Positions 11,191-34,738 of a stretch of DNA of 64,000 bases are shown piece after piece. The stretch spans positions 107,668-171,667 of the forward strand of contig QANZ01007074.1 in NCBI GenBank assembly GCA_003254925.1, written 5' to 3'. Each line of letters starts with the position of its first letter. The stretch's first letter is position 1. The translations under genes and the position numbers were made by a program. A model generated the notes under the pieces. That model worked only from the letters and a program-made list of their open reading frames with translations, was not told where the DNA came from and ran no database searches. The stretch is from Chamaecrista fasciculata (lineage: Eukaryota; Streptophyta; Magnoliopsida; Fabales; Fabaceae).

Positions 11191-11221
11191 TACACTCACA
11201 TATTTTTGTAATTTTTTTTTT

Positions 11222-11567
11222 TGGCAAAAGTACTAATTTTGTCCCCAAACTTTACACCAACCGTTAATTTTGTCTCCAAGTTTTTTTTGTTGTCAATTTT
11301 ATCCCCAATGTTTTATATTTTGGTCAATTTTGTCATTTAACTAACTTCTTTCAATAAATTAACGACAGACTGCATTCTATTTGTCAATCTGTATTAAGAT
11401 TTGAGTTTTTTTTTCTATTAGTTTTACATTACATATCGTTAGTCACATAGATTCCATAGTTAATATTTTTCTAAAGTAACAAAAGATCAAATTAATCAAA
11501 ATGTAAAAAATTAGAAACAAAATTTACAGCAAATATAAAATTTAGACAAAATTGATACTTTTGCCTA
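11222..11567. mobile_element. Foldback MITE ('ggcaaaagta..tttgtcc' type)
   Basis: The left end, 'ggcaaaagtactaattttgt', is matched in inverted orientation by the right end, 'acaaaattgatacttttgcc'; the arms extend imperfectly for about 90 bp. No ORF. The layout resembles non-autonomous Mutator-like MITEs. Relatives of the right end occur near 41232. Confidence 0.6.
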
Positions 11568-11774
11568 TTATTTATTATATCTTCAAATGCACTGTTGTAA
11601 GAAGTGATCTATGACTATGACAGTATGACCATATATTTACACATCTAATGGTGAGATAAGTATATTCCATCTATATTCTATAGGACTTTTTTAAGCATTG
11701 GCTTTCGCTGAACTATCAGATCTCTCAAGTAACATTGGCATTTGGTTCCATTTTATGAAGTATGGACACTTGAG

Positions 11775-12075
11775 AGTTGTTTCAGATACGTGTATCTGTT
11801 CGATACTCGCGTGACACTTACACGACACATATTTATAAGTTTCAAAATATAAAATCAATTTTGATGACTCTAACATAACAAATAATAAAAAATAATAATA
11901 CATATAATATATATTATGAATAAATATTGTAATTTTTAAAATTTTATCAAAATTCATAAATTTTAATTATTTATATATATAAATATATGCCGTGTTGTGT
12001 AGTTTAAAAAATTTGACATGTTAATATATTCGTGATATATCCGTGTCCGTATCGTGTCCAGTATCCAGCTATCTT
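11775..12075. repeat. GTGTC-type interspersed repeat, copy 2
   Basis: Same AT-rich core as 2104-2440 ('cacgacacatattta', 'atattatgaataaa', 'ttatttatatatataaat'), with decayed GC-rich ends ('cgtgtccgtatcgtgtcc' at the right). It lies about 280 bp upstream of the cyclophilin start codon, so it is part of that gene's distal promoter. Confidence 0.55.
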
Positions 12076-12357
12076 TTCTAACTTTCAATAAGAACCATCT
12101 CTTGTCTCTTGAGGTCTTGTATTTGACTTCTTCAGTTCTTCCCCCTTTTCCAATCATAATCAAACACGTCATCATACTCCTTTCTACAGCACAAAGAAAG
12201 CATCTTTCAAAGCAAAAGCAAAAAAGGTGATGCTGCCGCCATTACTAGTCTGAAGTCTGATTCAGAAGAAACTCGAAACACCCTCATTTTATTTCATTCC
12301 ATTTGCTCTCGTGAGTCTTCTTCTTCCGTGTAGCTAGGTTGCTGCTCTTCATCTCCA

Positions 12358-25552
<13,195 letters not shown>

Positions 25553-26472
25553 ATTTATGCTTTTACAAACTTCAAGCTATAATTGATTGAATCTTCTGTA
25601 GCAATGGCCAAGTATTATGCAGAAAATGGGCTTTCTTTTGTAACACAAACTTCCATATTAGCCCTTGAAACTAGACACCCTTGTTACGAGGTTTTCTAGT
25701 AAGACTGGGTTACTTGATCATATAACACAGATGAGTTTGCTGCTAATTGAATAATCATGGAAAAAGTTGTGGGATTATGTGACAATCATGTTCTGACTTT
25801 GCTTTGTCCAAGGTCGTCAGTGATTGATCATAAAATTTGCATGCTTTCTACAATGTTACAATTGTTCAGGACGGCTTAATGTTTGTGTTCAATAATTTAA
25901 GAAAAGCTCTGAAATGAGGCAAGATGATCTAATGTAAGTTGACTTCTTTTTTCCTTTTTTTTGGGTGGGGAGGGGTCAAATGGCCATGTGTCTTGTAGAT
26001 AATATTTAACGTTGTTTTTCACCTTTATAACGTTAGCCCACAATAAGATTATGCAAAACCAAAAGTTCAAAAAAAATAAATTTATGATTATTAATAGGTA
26101 CATAAATCAATGACTACAATTTGGCAAGCAGAAGGGACAGCACAAAGTTGAGACAAATTAAGTCAGAAATATGGGAGAACGAACAAGAACCTCCTTTCTT
26201 TTTTTTCTTTTGTGACCCCGTTCTAAATTAACACAGGCCAAACTGTGAAAGAGAAAGAAAAAAAAGAGCCCTAAAGTTACAATTACAATGGACAGTATTA
26301 TTGTCAATAATGAACAACAAACACACCAATTCTAGACTATGTAACTCAATGAAGCACTAATATCAGCAATACATAAAGACTAAAACAGCACAAGAAAGCT
26401 TGTAAGTGTAAACCTACGATGACCGAGCGTTGCCGGTACCAAGGATATATAACAAATATAGTTTTCCACCTA
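25553..26472. other. Convergent intergenic region between CYP22 and TGA
   Basis: CYP22 (plus) and the TGA gene (minus) end tail to tail 920 bp apart. The stretch holds both 3'UTRs; no further gene or repeat was recognised. Confidence 0.6.
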
Positions 26473-29400
26473 TCAATCTCTTGGACGGGCTAGCCAGAGG
26501 GAACTAAGAGCACGAAGCCGGGAAAAGTAGTCATGTATAGCAAGGAGTGCACGAGCTGATTGCCGTGTTGTCAATATACGGTGCATTTGTTGCAATGTTT
26601 GCTGGCGCAGATTGTCAGCCTTGCAATGTTGAATACCAACAGACATGAAGTCCAAATAAGAAAAATTAAGCTTATATATATAGTTGCATGCTAATTGCTA
26701 ACTAACTCTCAAAACTACCAAAGTAGTGAAAAACAAAATGATGCTAAATTGCCAGAAGTTCAGAAAGATCATCAAACTAACACCATTGATGTTAATTCTG
26801 ATCACATCTTTCACTAGCCCAAAAAAAAAAGTTTTAGGGGGAAAAAGAGGTTTTCCTATATTCAGAGCAATTAAATTTTCATCCGTTAACAGAATACAGG
26901 CAATCCAAGGTTGGAATAACAGATTCTAAAATTATTTTCAAGTGTACCTATATGTTGACATATTAGTGAGAAAATTTACCTGTCGAATAAAACCCTCAAG
27001 TGTCCCAAGCTTGCCCATGGCCATTGCCATTTGGCCCATGTAATTTGCCACATTCCCCGATGAACCGGATGAGCCCAGAGATCCACTACACAATGTCTCA
27101 GCTAAGGACTGCTGCAATGCTTCCATACCCTGAGATAATGCATCTTCTGCCTGTTGAGAAGATTGCTGCAAATTGGTAATGCCGAGAAGCTGCTGCTCAG
27201 TTAGAGGTTCTAACTGACTTACCAGGAGCTACAATCAAATTCGAGGCACCCAAGTCAAAGGTAAGAAAATTATGAAGTGACTTCGGATAAAAATTTGTTG
27301 TCAGTTGTCACAGCTTAAAATCTTAAATTATGAGAAACAAATGTATTATAAGCTTCAGACAAATATGTGAAGCATGCATGCATTATTCCGCATCTTACTA
27401 GTTGCCTGACACCAACAGATAGAAACAGTTCCTATCAATACTGCTCTGCTCCCCCTAACTCCCACCCTTTATATTGCAGTAAGTGATATCCTAGATCTTG
27501 TTTGGATGAATAGACTCAAAAAGCCAAACAAGCTTTCGTTATATTACATTGTAGTAGGGAAGACAAGTTTGATAATCATGACGTGTTCTTTAAATAAACC
27601 CCATTTGTTTCCCTCTTTAGAGTGGCAGAAAGGGAAGCAAAATTATGAAAGCTTTTAACAATTTTTTTTTATTTTTCTGAACTTCTAATATCTTAAATTG
27701 AAAATTAAAAGTGCTCAATTTATAGGTAGGTACAGTCATTTAACTCCATTGGGATAATAATATCCAGGAATATTTGACCTAAAAGCTTAAGCTAGTAGCT
27801 AACATTTAAAAAGGAATTCTTATAATTCTAGGCACACTGCCAACTTCAAAAACCACTGAGCAGAAGAAGTAAAAGCTTGAGAACTGTTACACTGAAAATT
27901 CGACTGTATGAATATTTTTTGGTCAAATGACTGAGAAAAAGTAAATGGGAAAACAAATTTGACCAAAAAACATTATGGTCAAATAGGTCATGATGTGACA
28001 ACTTACCAATAGAACTTTTCTTTTAGTTTTCCTCTGAGTAATTCTATTGGTTGACTATCACATCATGACTCATTTGACCAAAACTTTTTTGGTCAAACTC
28101 AATCGCTCATTTACTTTTTTCATATAACTAATTATCTAAAGAGGTTCTATATGAATCTTGTAAGCAGAAAAGACTCACTTTCAACTAATCAGTCAACCGA
28201 GAAATACCACCATTGGCATAAAGTTCTTACATCTGTTATTAGTTATTATATGCTTGATAAGAAATGACTCTAAATTTTTAATAGATCTATCAGATATTCA
28301 TTTTCAATCACCAAGTCTCTTTCAACCCCTTAATTAAATCATGACTGAAAATAACCCAAGTAAAGTATTCCAATTATTACCAGGAAATATGAATGTAAGA
28401 GTAAGGTGCATAACTAACTATGCATGCAATATGTAAAGCATATACTTAACTGATTCACTAATTCCGTGTCAATGTTAGGCTAAACAAAATTCCTTGGATC
28501 ACTCTAAATTATGCTAAAAGGGTTATTATATTAGTTTAAAACATCTCTTTTTCTTTAGGTTCAATTTCCAGTAACGTACCTAAAAAATCTTTATTTTCAT
28601 AGTACACAAATTCGGCCATCTATTATATTCGTTGTCCTTTAATTCCTCTATTGATAATGTTAACATGACTAGACAGCTTGAGTTCACCGATTCTGGCATC
28701 CTAGACTATGAACTGCCATGACCTAGAACATTCAGCATACTTTGTTTTGGGATGCCCACCCAGATTAAATTCCCCACAGGGACAGGGAAGTGCAGTAATC
28801 TGTGTCAAATTCCCAATAGTGAGTCAAAATATGTTCCAAAAGAAATTTTGCAACCTAGCATATCCCAAGACCTTCTGAGACAGCTTGAACATCGATTAAA
28901 AAGCAGCATCTTTCAAAACTGATACAAAATTAGATTCATATGTCTTTGACAAATACAGCTAGTTAGTTGTGACAGAAAGATGGGACTATCAATTATCAAA
29001 CTCTGGTAATAGAGTGAAAAAGGTGTACATACTAGTTTAAGTCTCCGTCACCCCCATATAGATAAATAAATAAAAACTCATCTCCCAGTACATAAAGAAG
29101 AAAAATCTTCATCAAAATGATTGTAGGAACTTCTTTGTGTTCAATCCACGTCAACTCAAAAATATCTACTCCTATAACAATTGCATCTTGTGTGTTGGAA
29201 AATGAAAATAATCATTCAGAAAGCATCATTCCATAGACAAGCAATTAATGCATCATATACAGAGTAAAGAATGAAGAGGAAGTGAAGCCTGAAAGACAAA
29301 GAGTAATGTCTGGGTTCAATTGTGTACACATCAGTTTGCACAGACTGAGATCACAATTAAATGTAGATCACTAGGAGCCAAAGTTATATTTCACATGAAA

Positions 29401-31592
29401 TTTATTGCTGAACATCAATTTTATTTCCATCCTCAAATGTATCAGAAAACAAGTAAAACTTAACTCGATTAATGTGTATGCATGGGGTGTTCCTTAGAAT
29501 GAAATGAACTACAGCCTACACTGCCGGAATTAGTGACTACCAGAAGCTATTAAAAGCCTATGTAATACTTAATCGACCAGCAATATGAGGGAGTCACCAC
29601 GAATTTAAAAGCCAGAAGGCAAAACCCAGCATATGGTGACACTTGCTTCTCTTTTACTAAACCAATAGATCAAAATATGCTGCATCTTGCTACTCTTTAT
29701 TTAATCAAATGAACCACGAGAACCATAAAGAAAAGGGTCAGAATAAGCTCACCTTGAGAAGTTCAGATGATCGAAAACCACCAAGCCATAAAAAACACCT
29801 TTCAGCTGGTGTTTTCCACATGCCAGACAACAGATGGAAAACATCAGCCTTAGCTGCAACACCCTTCAGCCTAAAAATTTCTTCATAGTGTGCCAATGTG
29901 TTATCAACAATCATGCGAAGTTCTGTATCACCCGCATGAGAATTTACAGCTGCTCGTAGCTCATTAATTTGGCGATTATGCTCTTCCAGCCACCTTGCAT
30001 ATTCTACATCAAATGCCATGGCCCCTATGAAACAAAGTGATAAAGATTATCAATAAAAGCCTAACCAAAAAAAAAACAGAAGAGGAATTATATATGTTGA
30101 CTGAAATCATTTGTTACAAGTAACATACAAAAATTATGCTACTATAATACTATTAACTATTTTTATATTCAAAACTCATTGCAGGAATAACATATCAGAG
30201 AAAGAAGCATACCATTTCCACTCATTGAATTTGCTTGGTCACCAGAGCTTGATATGAAGATTCCCTACCAGAAATGAACAACAGATTTGATTTATATAGA
30301 GCATGACTGTCAAAGAAATGTGTCAAATGAAAGAAGTGGAAGGACACAGAAAAAGAGAGATGTCAAGGCATTCTAACAGCAAAAAGCTATATCTCACCTG
30401 CTGCCTAGCTCGCTGAAGTTCTTGCTCCAGTTGTGTCAACTTCAAACGACTGCTTTCCAACTGTTGGACATAAGCCTGTGGGAGAAAGCAACATATGCAC
30501 TTAAGCCTACACCATAAGTGAATCACCTGATTATACTGCAACCACTATAAAAGCCGGCTATATGATTATTAAAGGTTACTGCAATAACTATGCAAAAAGT
30601 TTTCAAATTCCAGTTAACTACTTTGTTTAATATACTGATCTCCAAGTCAGGTCCTAGCCTCCACAACTGCAAAACATTAGGTCATACAGCATCTTCTTGA
30701 AAATTCCCATTTCAACAAAGTAGTTGAGGAAATTAAAATTTTCTTAGTATTTACATGTAAGCCAGCTAGTTTTGTCCTCTCCAGTTATGATGCTTCAATA
30801 CCAATGTGTACATTGTAAAATTTAATAAATAAATAAAAAAAGTCACAAAGATACACAGAAAGGAATCTTGATAAATTGTTATATAAGAAAAGCATATATA
30901 AATGCATTTCATACTTTCTTTCTCAACCGGCTTTTTCTTGCAGCCTCACGATTCTGAGCAAGCCTGCGGAGGGTCTGCAATGATTAAACAAACAAGCATC
31001 ATGTGAAAGCTACCATTTAGTATTTTGGGTATTATCTGCAGAATATGATTTAGATAAATAACCTTCTGATCTGATTTATCTTTCGATCTGTCACTGGAGT
31101 CAGAAGCCCCAGCTGCAAGGGCTAGACTTCTATCATACTGCAAAAGCATACATACAAAGTCAGATTGTCAAGTGGTAACAACTTGCAAAAGCTTCAACTC
31201 TGCTTTAGGGGACAGCATTGGAAAGGCTTCAGCCCATGCATTATGTGCAAATACTACTTAAATGTAGATCGGTCAAACAGTTGAATCCTTGAAAATAGGT
31301 ATGCAAATATGGAAGAGAGGGATAAGAATACAAGACTTATCAATGATAAATAAAGAGAGAAAATAGCATATTATGAAAAGTTATCAAACATTACCTGCTG
31401 ATTTTTATCATCAGTTTCAACATCAGTAGAAATATCAGTCCTCGGACTGGCATCAGCCATGGCAGATTCTTCCTGATTCTCTCTATTACCACCTGATATG
31501 GTAACCAGATAAGATTGTTGGACCTTTTGTAATTGCAACTTTGGTAACTCTGCTTGGTAGGTCGATGGGACTTTATTAAGTGAAGTTGGAAA
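26473..31592 (-). CDS. TGA-class bZIP transcription factor, clade II (TGA2/5/6, HBP-1b type)
   Basis: Coding exons on the minus strand, in order: 31395-31592, 31063-31137, 30915-30974, 30398-30475, 30213-30264, 29753-30024, 26980-27228, 26473-26619; all joins are GT-AG and in frame. From the ATG at 31460 (MADASPRTDISTD) the product is 332 aa, the usual clade II length. TGA factors bind TGACG/as-1 elements in the nucleus and recruit NPR1 in salicylate defence signalling. Seen: basic region RRLAQNREAARKSRLRKK, a leucine zipper (SRLKLTQLEQEL), then the DOG1-type domain with YARWLEEHNRQINELR, DVFHLLSGMWKTPAERCF and the C-terminal ARALLAIHDYFSRLRALSSL. The Cys residues diagnostic of the TGA1/4 clade are not apparent. 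The first exon stays open 44 codons upstream of that ATG (FPTSLNKVPSTYQ...), so a longer isoform is possible. Confidence 0.95.
27936..28119. mobile_element. Hairpin MITE in the large TGA intron
   Basis: Arms of about 75 bp pair across a short spacer (around 28015-28040). Left arm: 'aaaaagtaaatg' ... 'ggtcatgatgtgacaa' ... 'ccaatagaa'. Right arm: 'ttctattgg' ... 'atcacatcatgactca' ... 'catttacttttt'. A transcript would fold into a long stem, so small RNAs could arise from it. Confidence 0.65.
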
Positions 31593-32278
31593 CTGCTTTG
31601 AGAAATGAAAAGGAATTATGGGTCTATAACAAATAATCTAGTTTAAAAAAGCTGAAAGTTTGTTAGATGATGCCCAGGGAAACTATCAAAAGTACCTATG
31701 TGAACAAGACCAGGAGAAATAGTTGCGTACTTACTTTTAAATTTTAATGAGTTTAAAGTTGAGTCTAAATCATATAACAGGAAAAACCATCTGAGAAGGA
31801 AACTGTGAACAGCAAGCCTAAACTCATTAAAAAGAATAAAGAATACCAATTAACCATGTTAGACTCTTAGATGTCTAGGTTTTTACCCAAAAGTAGCAGC
31901 ATGTGTAAATTTGTGTCCATGCTTGTGCATGTGTAACAGTGATTAGTCCTTTTACTTGTCCTAGGTGCTGAACTACCATATAGTCTTTATTAATGCAATC
32001 TTTGCCAGGCAACAATTATTTAGTCATTTACTAACAGATTGCGAAGATCAACCATAAGGCAATCCTTGCCAAAAGTTATGAAGAAATGATATTTCAAGGT
32101 CATTTCAATTAACAAATCGCCCTCACATAATTTAATGCTTGAGTTGAGATTTGTCACCCAGGGATAATAGTTTAGCAAAATAGTTAAGTTACCCATATGA
32201 AGATTGTGACATGTAAACTTCTCCAATTGGACTACATGATATACCTACTTCCACTCAGGCCAACAGCATCCTATGTAC

Positions 32279-32344
32279 GATATCCAACTGAATGATCAAA
32301 TGCTCCGAAATCAGAAACATGAAAAGAATCAACTGTGCTTGCCT
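32279..32344 (-). other. Candidate upstream coding exon of the TGA gene
   Basis: Minus-strand 66-nt block bounded by 'atacag/AGGC' and 'TATC/GTACAT'. It encodes ASTVDSFHVSDFGAFDHSVG, which resembles the 'ISDFGALEQSLGFR' segment in the N-terminal extension of HBP-1b(c1)-type TGA proteins. Another candidate exon lies at 32638-32740 (in-frame 'GMPSFDSQLFLSNAR', donor CGCG/GTATAT). The two do not join in a consistent frame, so the N-terminus is unresolved. Confidence 0.45.
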
Positions 32345-33408
32345 CTGTATAACTGAAACGTGAAAACCATATTTTTTTCAAATAAAGACCCACATAAATA
32401 ATGCGTTTCTTTTTAGACAGCACATAAAAAAAGAAAAAGTCAGCTAAAACAAAAAGATCTTAACTGAATTCTGACTCAACCAAACTAAGATTTATAATAT
32501 AAACTAGTATGCAAAAAGTCAAATCATTAACTTCAACAGAAATGTTGTGGAAGTATTTGCTATTCCAAACTAAAGAGACACAAGCAACAATGAAAATCAG
32601 TTTTCGTGGTATTCCTCAATTCAGGATGGAAATATACCGCGCATTGGATAAGAATAATTGAGAATCAAAGCTCGGCATCCCTCTTGCCGCTCCTTTCTCA
32701 TCTTCTACAGCCCACTCTGGTTCTACTGCCCGTGCATCATCACCAAATCCTCAGTTCGCCTCCTCCCTAATCAGTAGGAAACACCAAGCTACTCAAATTG
32801 ATTGACAATCTTTGCTTTACTGAGGTTAGAAGAACCAAGTCACCAACAAACATTACAACTTTTGAAATAAAACACAGCAAAATAGCTTCAGTTATAAGCA
32901 GAGAACAATACTACTCTTGCACAGAGCATAAACTGCAACAGCATAATGTGACTCGTCTTCACAAGCTTATTCTAGTGTGGATATTGGTAAATCTGATTTT
33001 AGATAGGAATTTCAGACAAGGGAAAGCATTAATTAAAACCACATCCGAGAATACTACCCAAAGCCAATAATAATCAAGTTGAAGCGAAAGTGCGAACGAA
33101 ACCCTTAAATGTCACTAAAAGAAGCTAGCTCATGTGAAACAGATAAAAACCCACTAGGTTATGAAGCGAAATCGCAGAACCCACAAGCCAAACTCACAAA
33201 AAGCGAGACTCAAAAAGTCAAAGTAGCACAATTTGACATGCAATAGACTATTATGCTGACTGACACAAAACCCAATTTACACAAAGATGCCCAAATCAAT
33301 GAAAGTAAAGAAAAGGAACCAAATCCAATCCAAGCTCGAGAAGATCAAAATCACCATGAAAATGATGATTATACTCACACAAAAGCAGAAAATGAAACCA
33401 AACACACC

Positions 33409-33628
33409 TCGGAATTCTGACGCGGAAGATGACGGCAATGATGACGACGACGACGAAGATGGTAGTATTTTTGTTTTTTCTTATTTTCTTTTTTCTTTTT
33501 TCTCTTTTTGAAGTTTCTGTGTTTATCGGATTAAAGTGAAGAAAGAAGAAGGAAAGAAAGAAAGAGGAAAGAAGGTGAGAGAGATTCCAATCTCTAGATG
33601 TCTTCTTGTGAAGAAATTCATCTACTTT
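33409..33628 (-). other. Probable 5'UTR exon of the TGA gene
   Basis: On the minus strand a pyrimidine-rich leader ('tctctctcaccttctttcc') leads to a good donor, CCGAG/GTGTGT, at 33408. This fits a non-coding first exon spliced to the coding exons; 32745-33408 would be intron with no other gene. Its upstream end meets the MULE target duplication at 33629-33638, so the natural promoter is cut off from it. Confidence 0.5.
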
Positions 33629-33638
33629 TCGACGTCTC

Positions 33639-33979
33639 GAGGGTGGATCCACTGCAGTGGATTTCCCGCCAAATCCACTGCAGTGGATCTGCAGTAAGCA
33701 ATCTCAAGCGTCCATTTAATCTTCACGGTTCATATCGCGCCATGTCATCCTTCTTTATAAATGAAACGCTGCGTTTCATTTTCTGAAGCTTTCCTTTCAT
33801 CCCTCCTAAAAACGCAGCGTCGTCTCACTAAAATGGAAGATGATTGACTTCAAAATACACGAAACGTCTCCGTCTTCTCCCGCGCTTCATTTTTCTTCTT
33901 CTTCAGCTGAGCTTCCCTGTTGTTGTGCCCTGTTCCCGTGCCGTCGTGCCGTACCCCGCCGTTACGTACTGAGTTACCG
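33639..33979 (+). repeat. MULE left terminal inverted repeat
   Basis: 341 bp. Contains a nested palindrome, with GATCCACTGCAGTGGATTT and its complement around CCCGCC (33646-33689); an E2F-type site TTTCCCGCCAAA (33662-33673); and a perfect quasi-palindrome AAATGAAACGC-T-GCGTTTCATTT (33759-33781). Near the inner part an ATG shared with the right TIR opens a frame reading into the element. Such long TIRs act as promoters and transposase-binding sites in Mutator elements. Confidence 0.92.
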
Positions 33980-34738
33980 TGTCTTCACTTGCTGTCGTTA
34001 TCTGGAGACAGCAGATTGAAGAAGCTTGGTTCAATCTCTTTCTCATTTTCAATGTATATATGCTAAGTAAATTTATAGTTTTTATAAGGTTTTTAAATGT
34101 TTGTATATACATGTATATATGCATATTCTGATGGGCTTGTAGATGTTGAGTGAAGGGTTTTCATATTTGTATATGTATGGTATATATCTATGCCCTGTTT
34201 GAAACTGATAAGTTTAACCTAACACCTAAAATGCAAAAAAGAGTAAAATAACACCGAAAAAGTGTGGTGAGTAAGTGTGGAGTAAATTGTGAGTCAAGTG
34301 TATAGCTATTCTGTGTGCAGCAAAGTGAATGAGTGATAGGAGTCTTAGTCTAAGTGTAACGTGAGATAGCTACTGTGATAGTAAGTGAGTGATAAAGTTG
34401 TGTAAAGGCTCAAATTGTATTTTGAGTCCTTATGTAATGAAATTTATTTCAGTTCAGTCCCTTCACTAGCTCCAAAAATACTAAATGGTATACACATATA
34501 TAGAACACCATAATCAGTTTGAGCTTATCAGTAATTCAAGAGGGCATATCAAGTTGTATATTTTTTTTTACTTCTCTATCCAACTTACTTCAAAAGAATA
34601 TAAATAAATAAGTGTCTCATTTAAATTGTATAAAATAGTTCATATTTTTAATTTTAATTTATATGTGATTAATTTTAAGTATTTTGTGTTTATATTTGTA
34701 GGGAAGAAGTATCATCACCTCAAAATGTTACTATTGAG

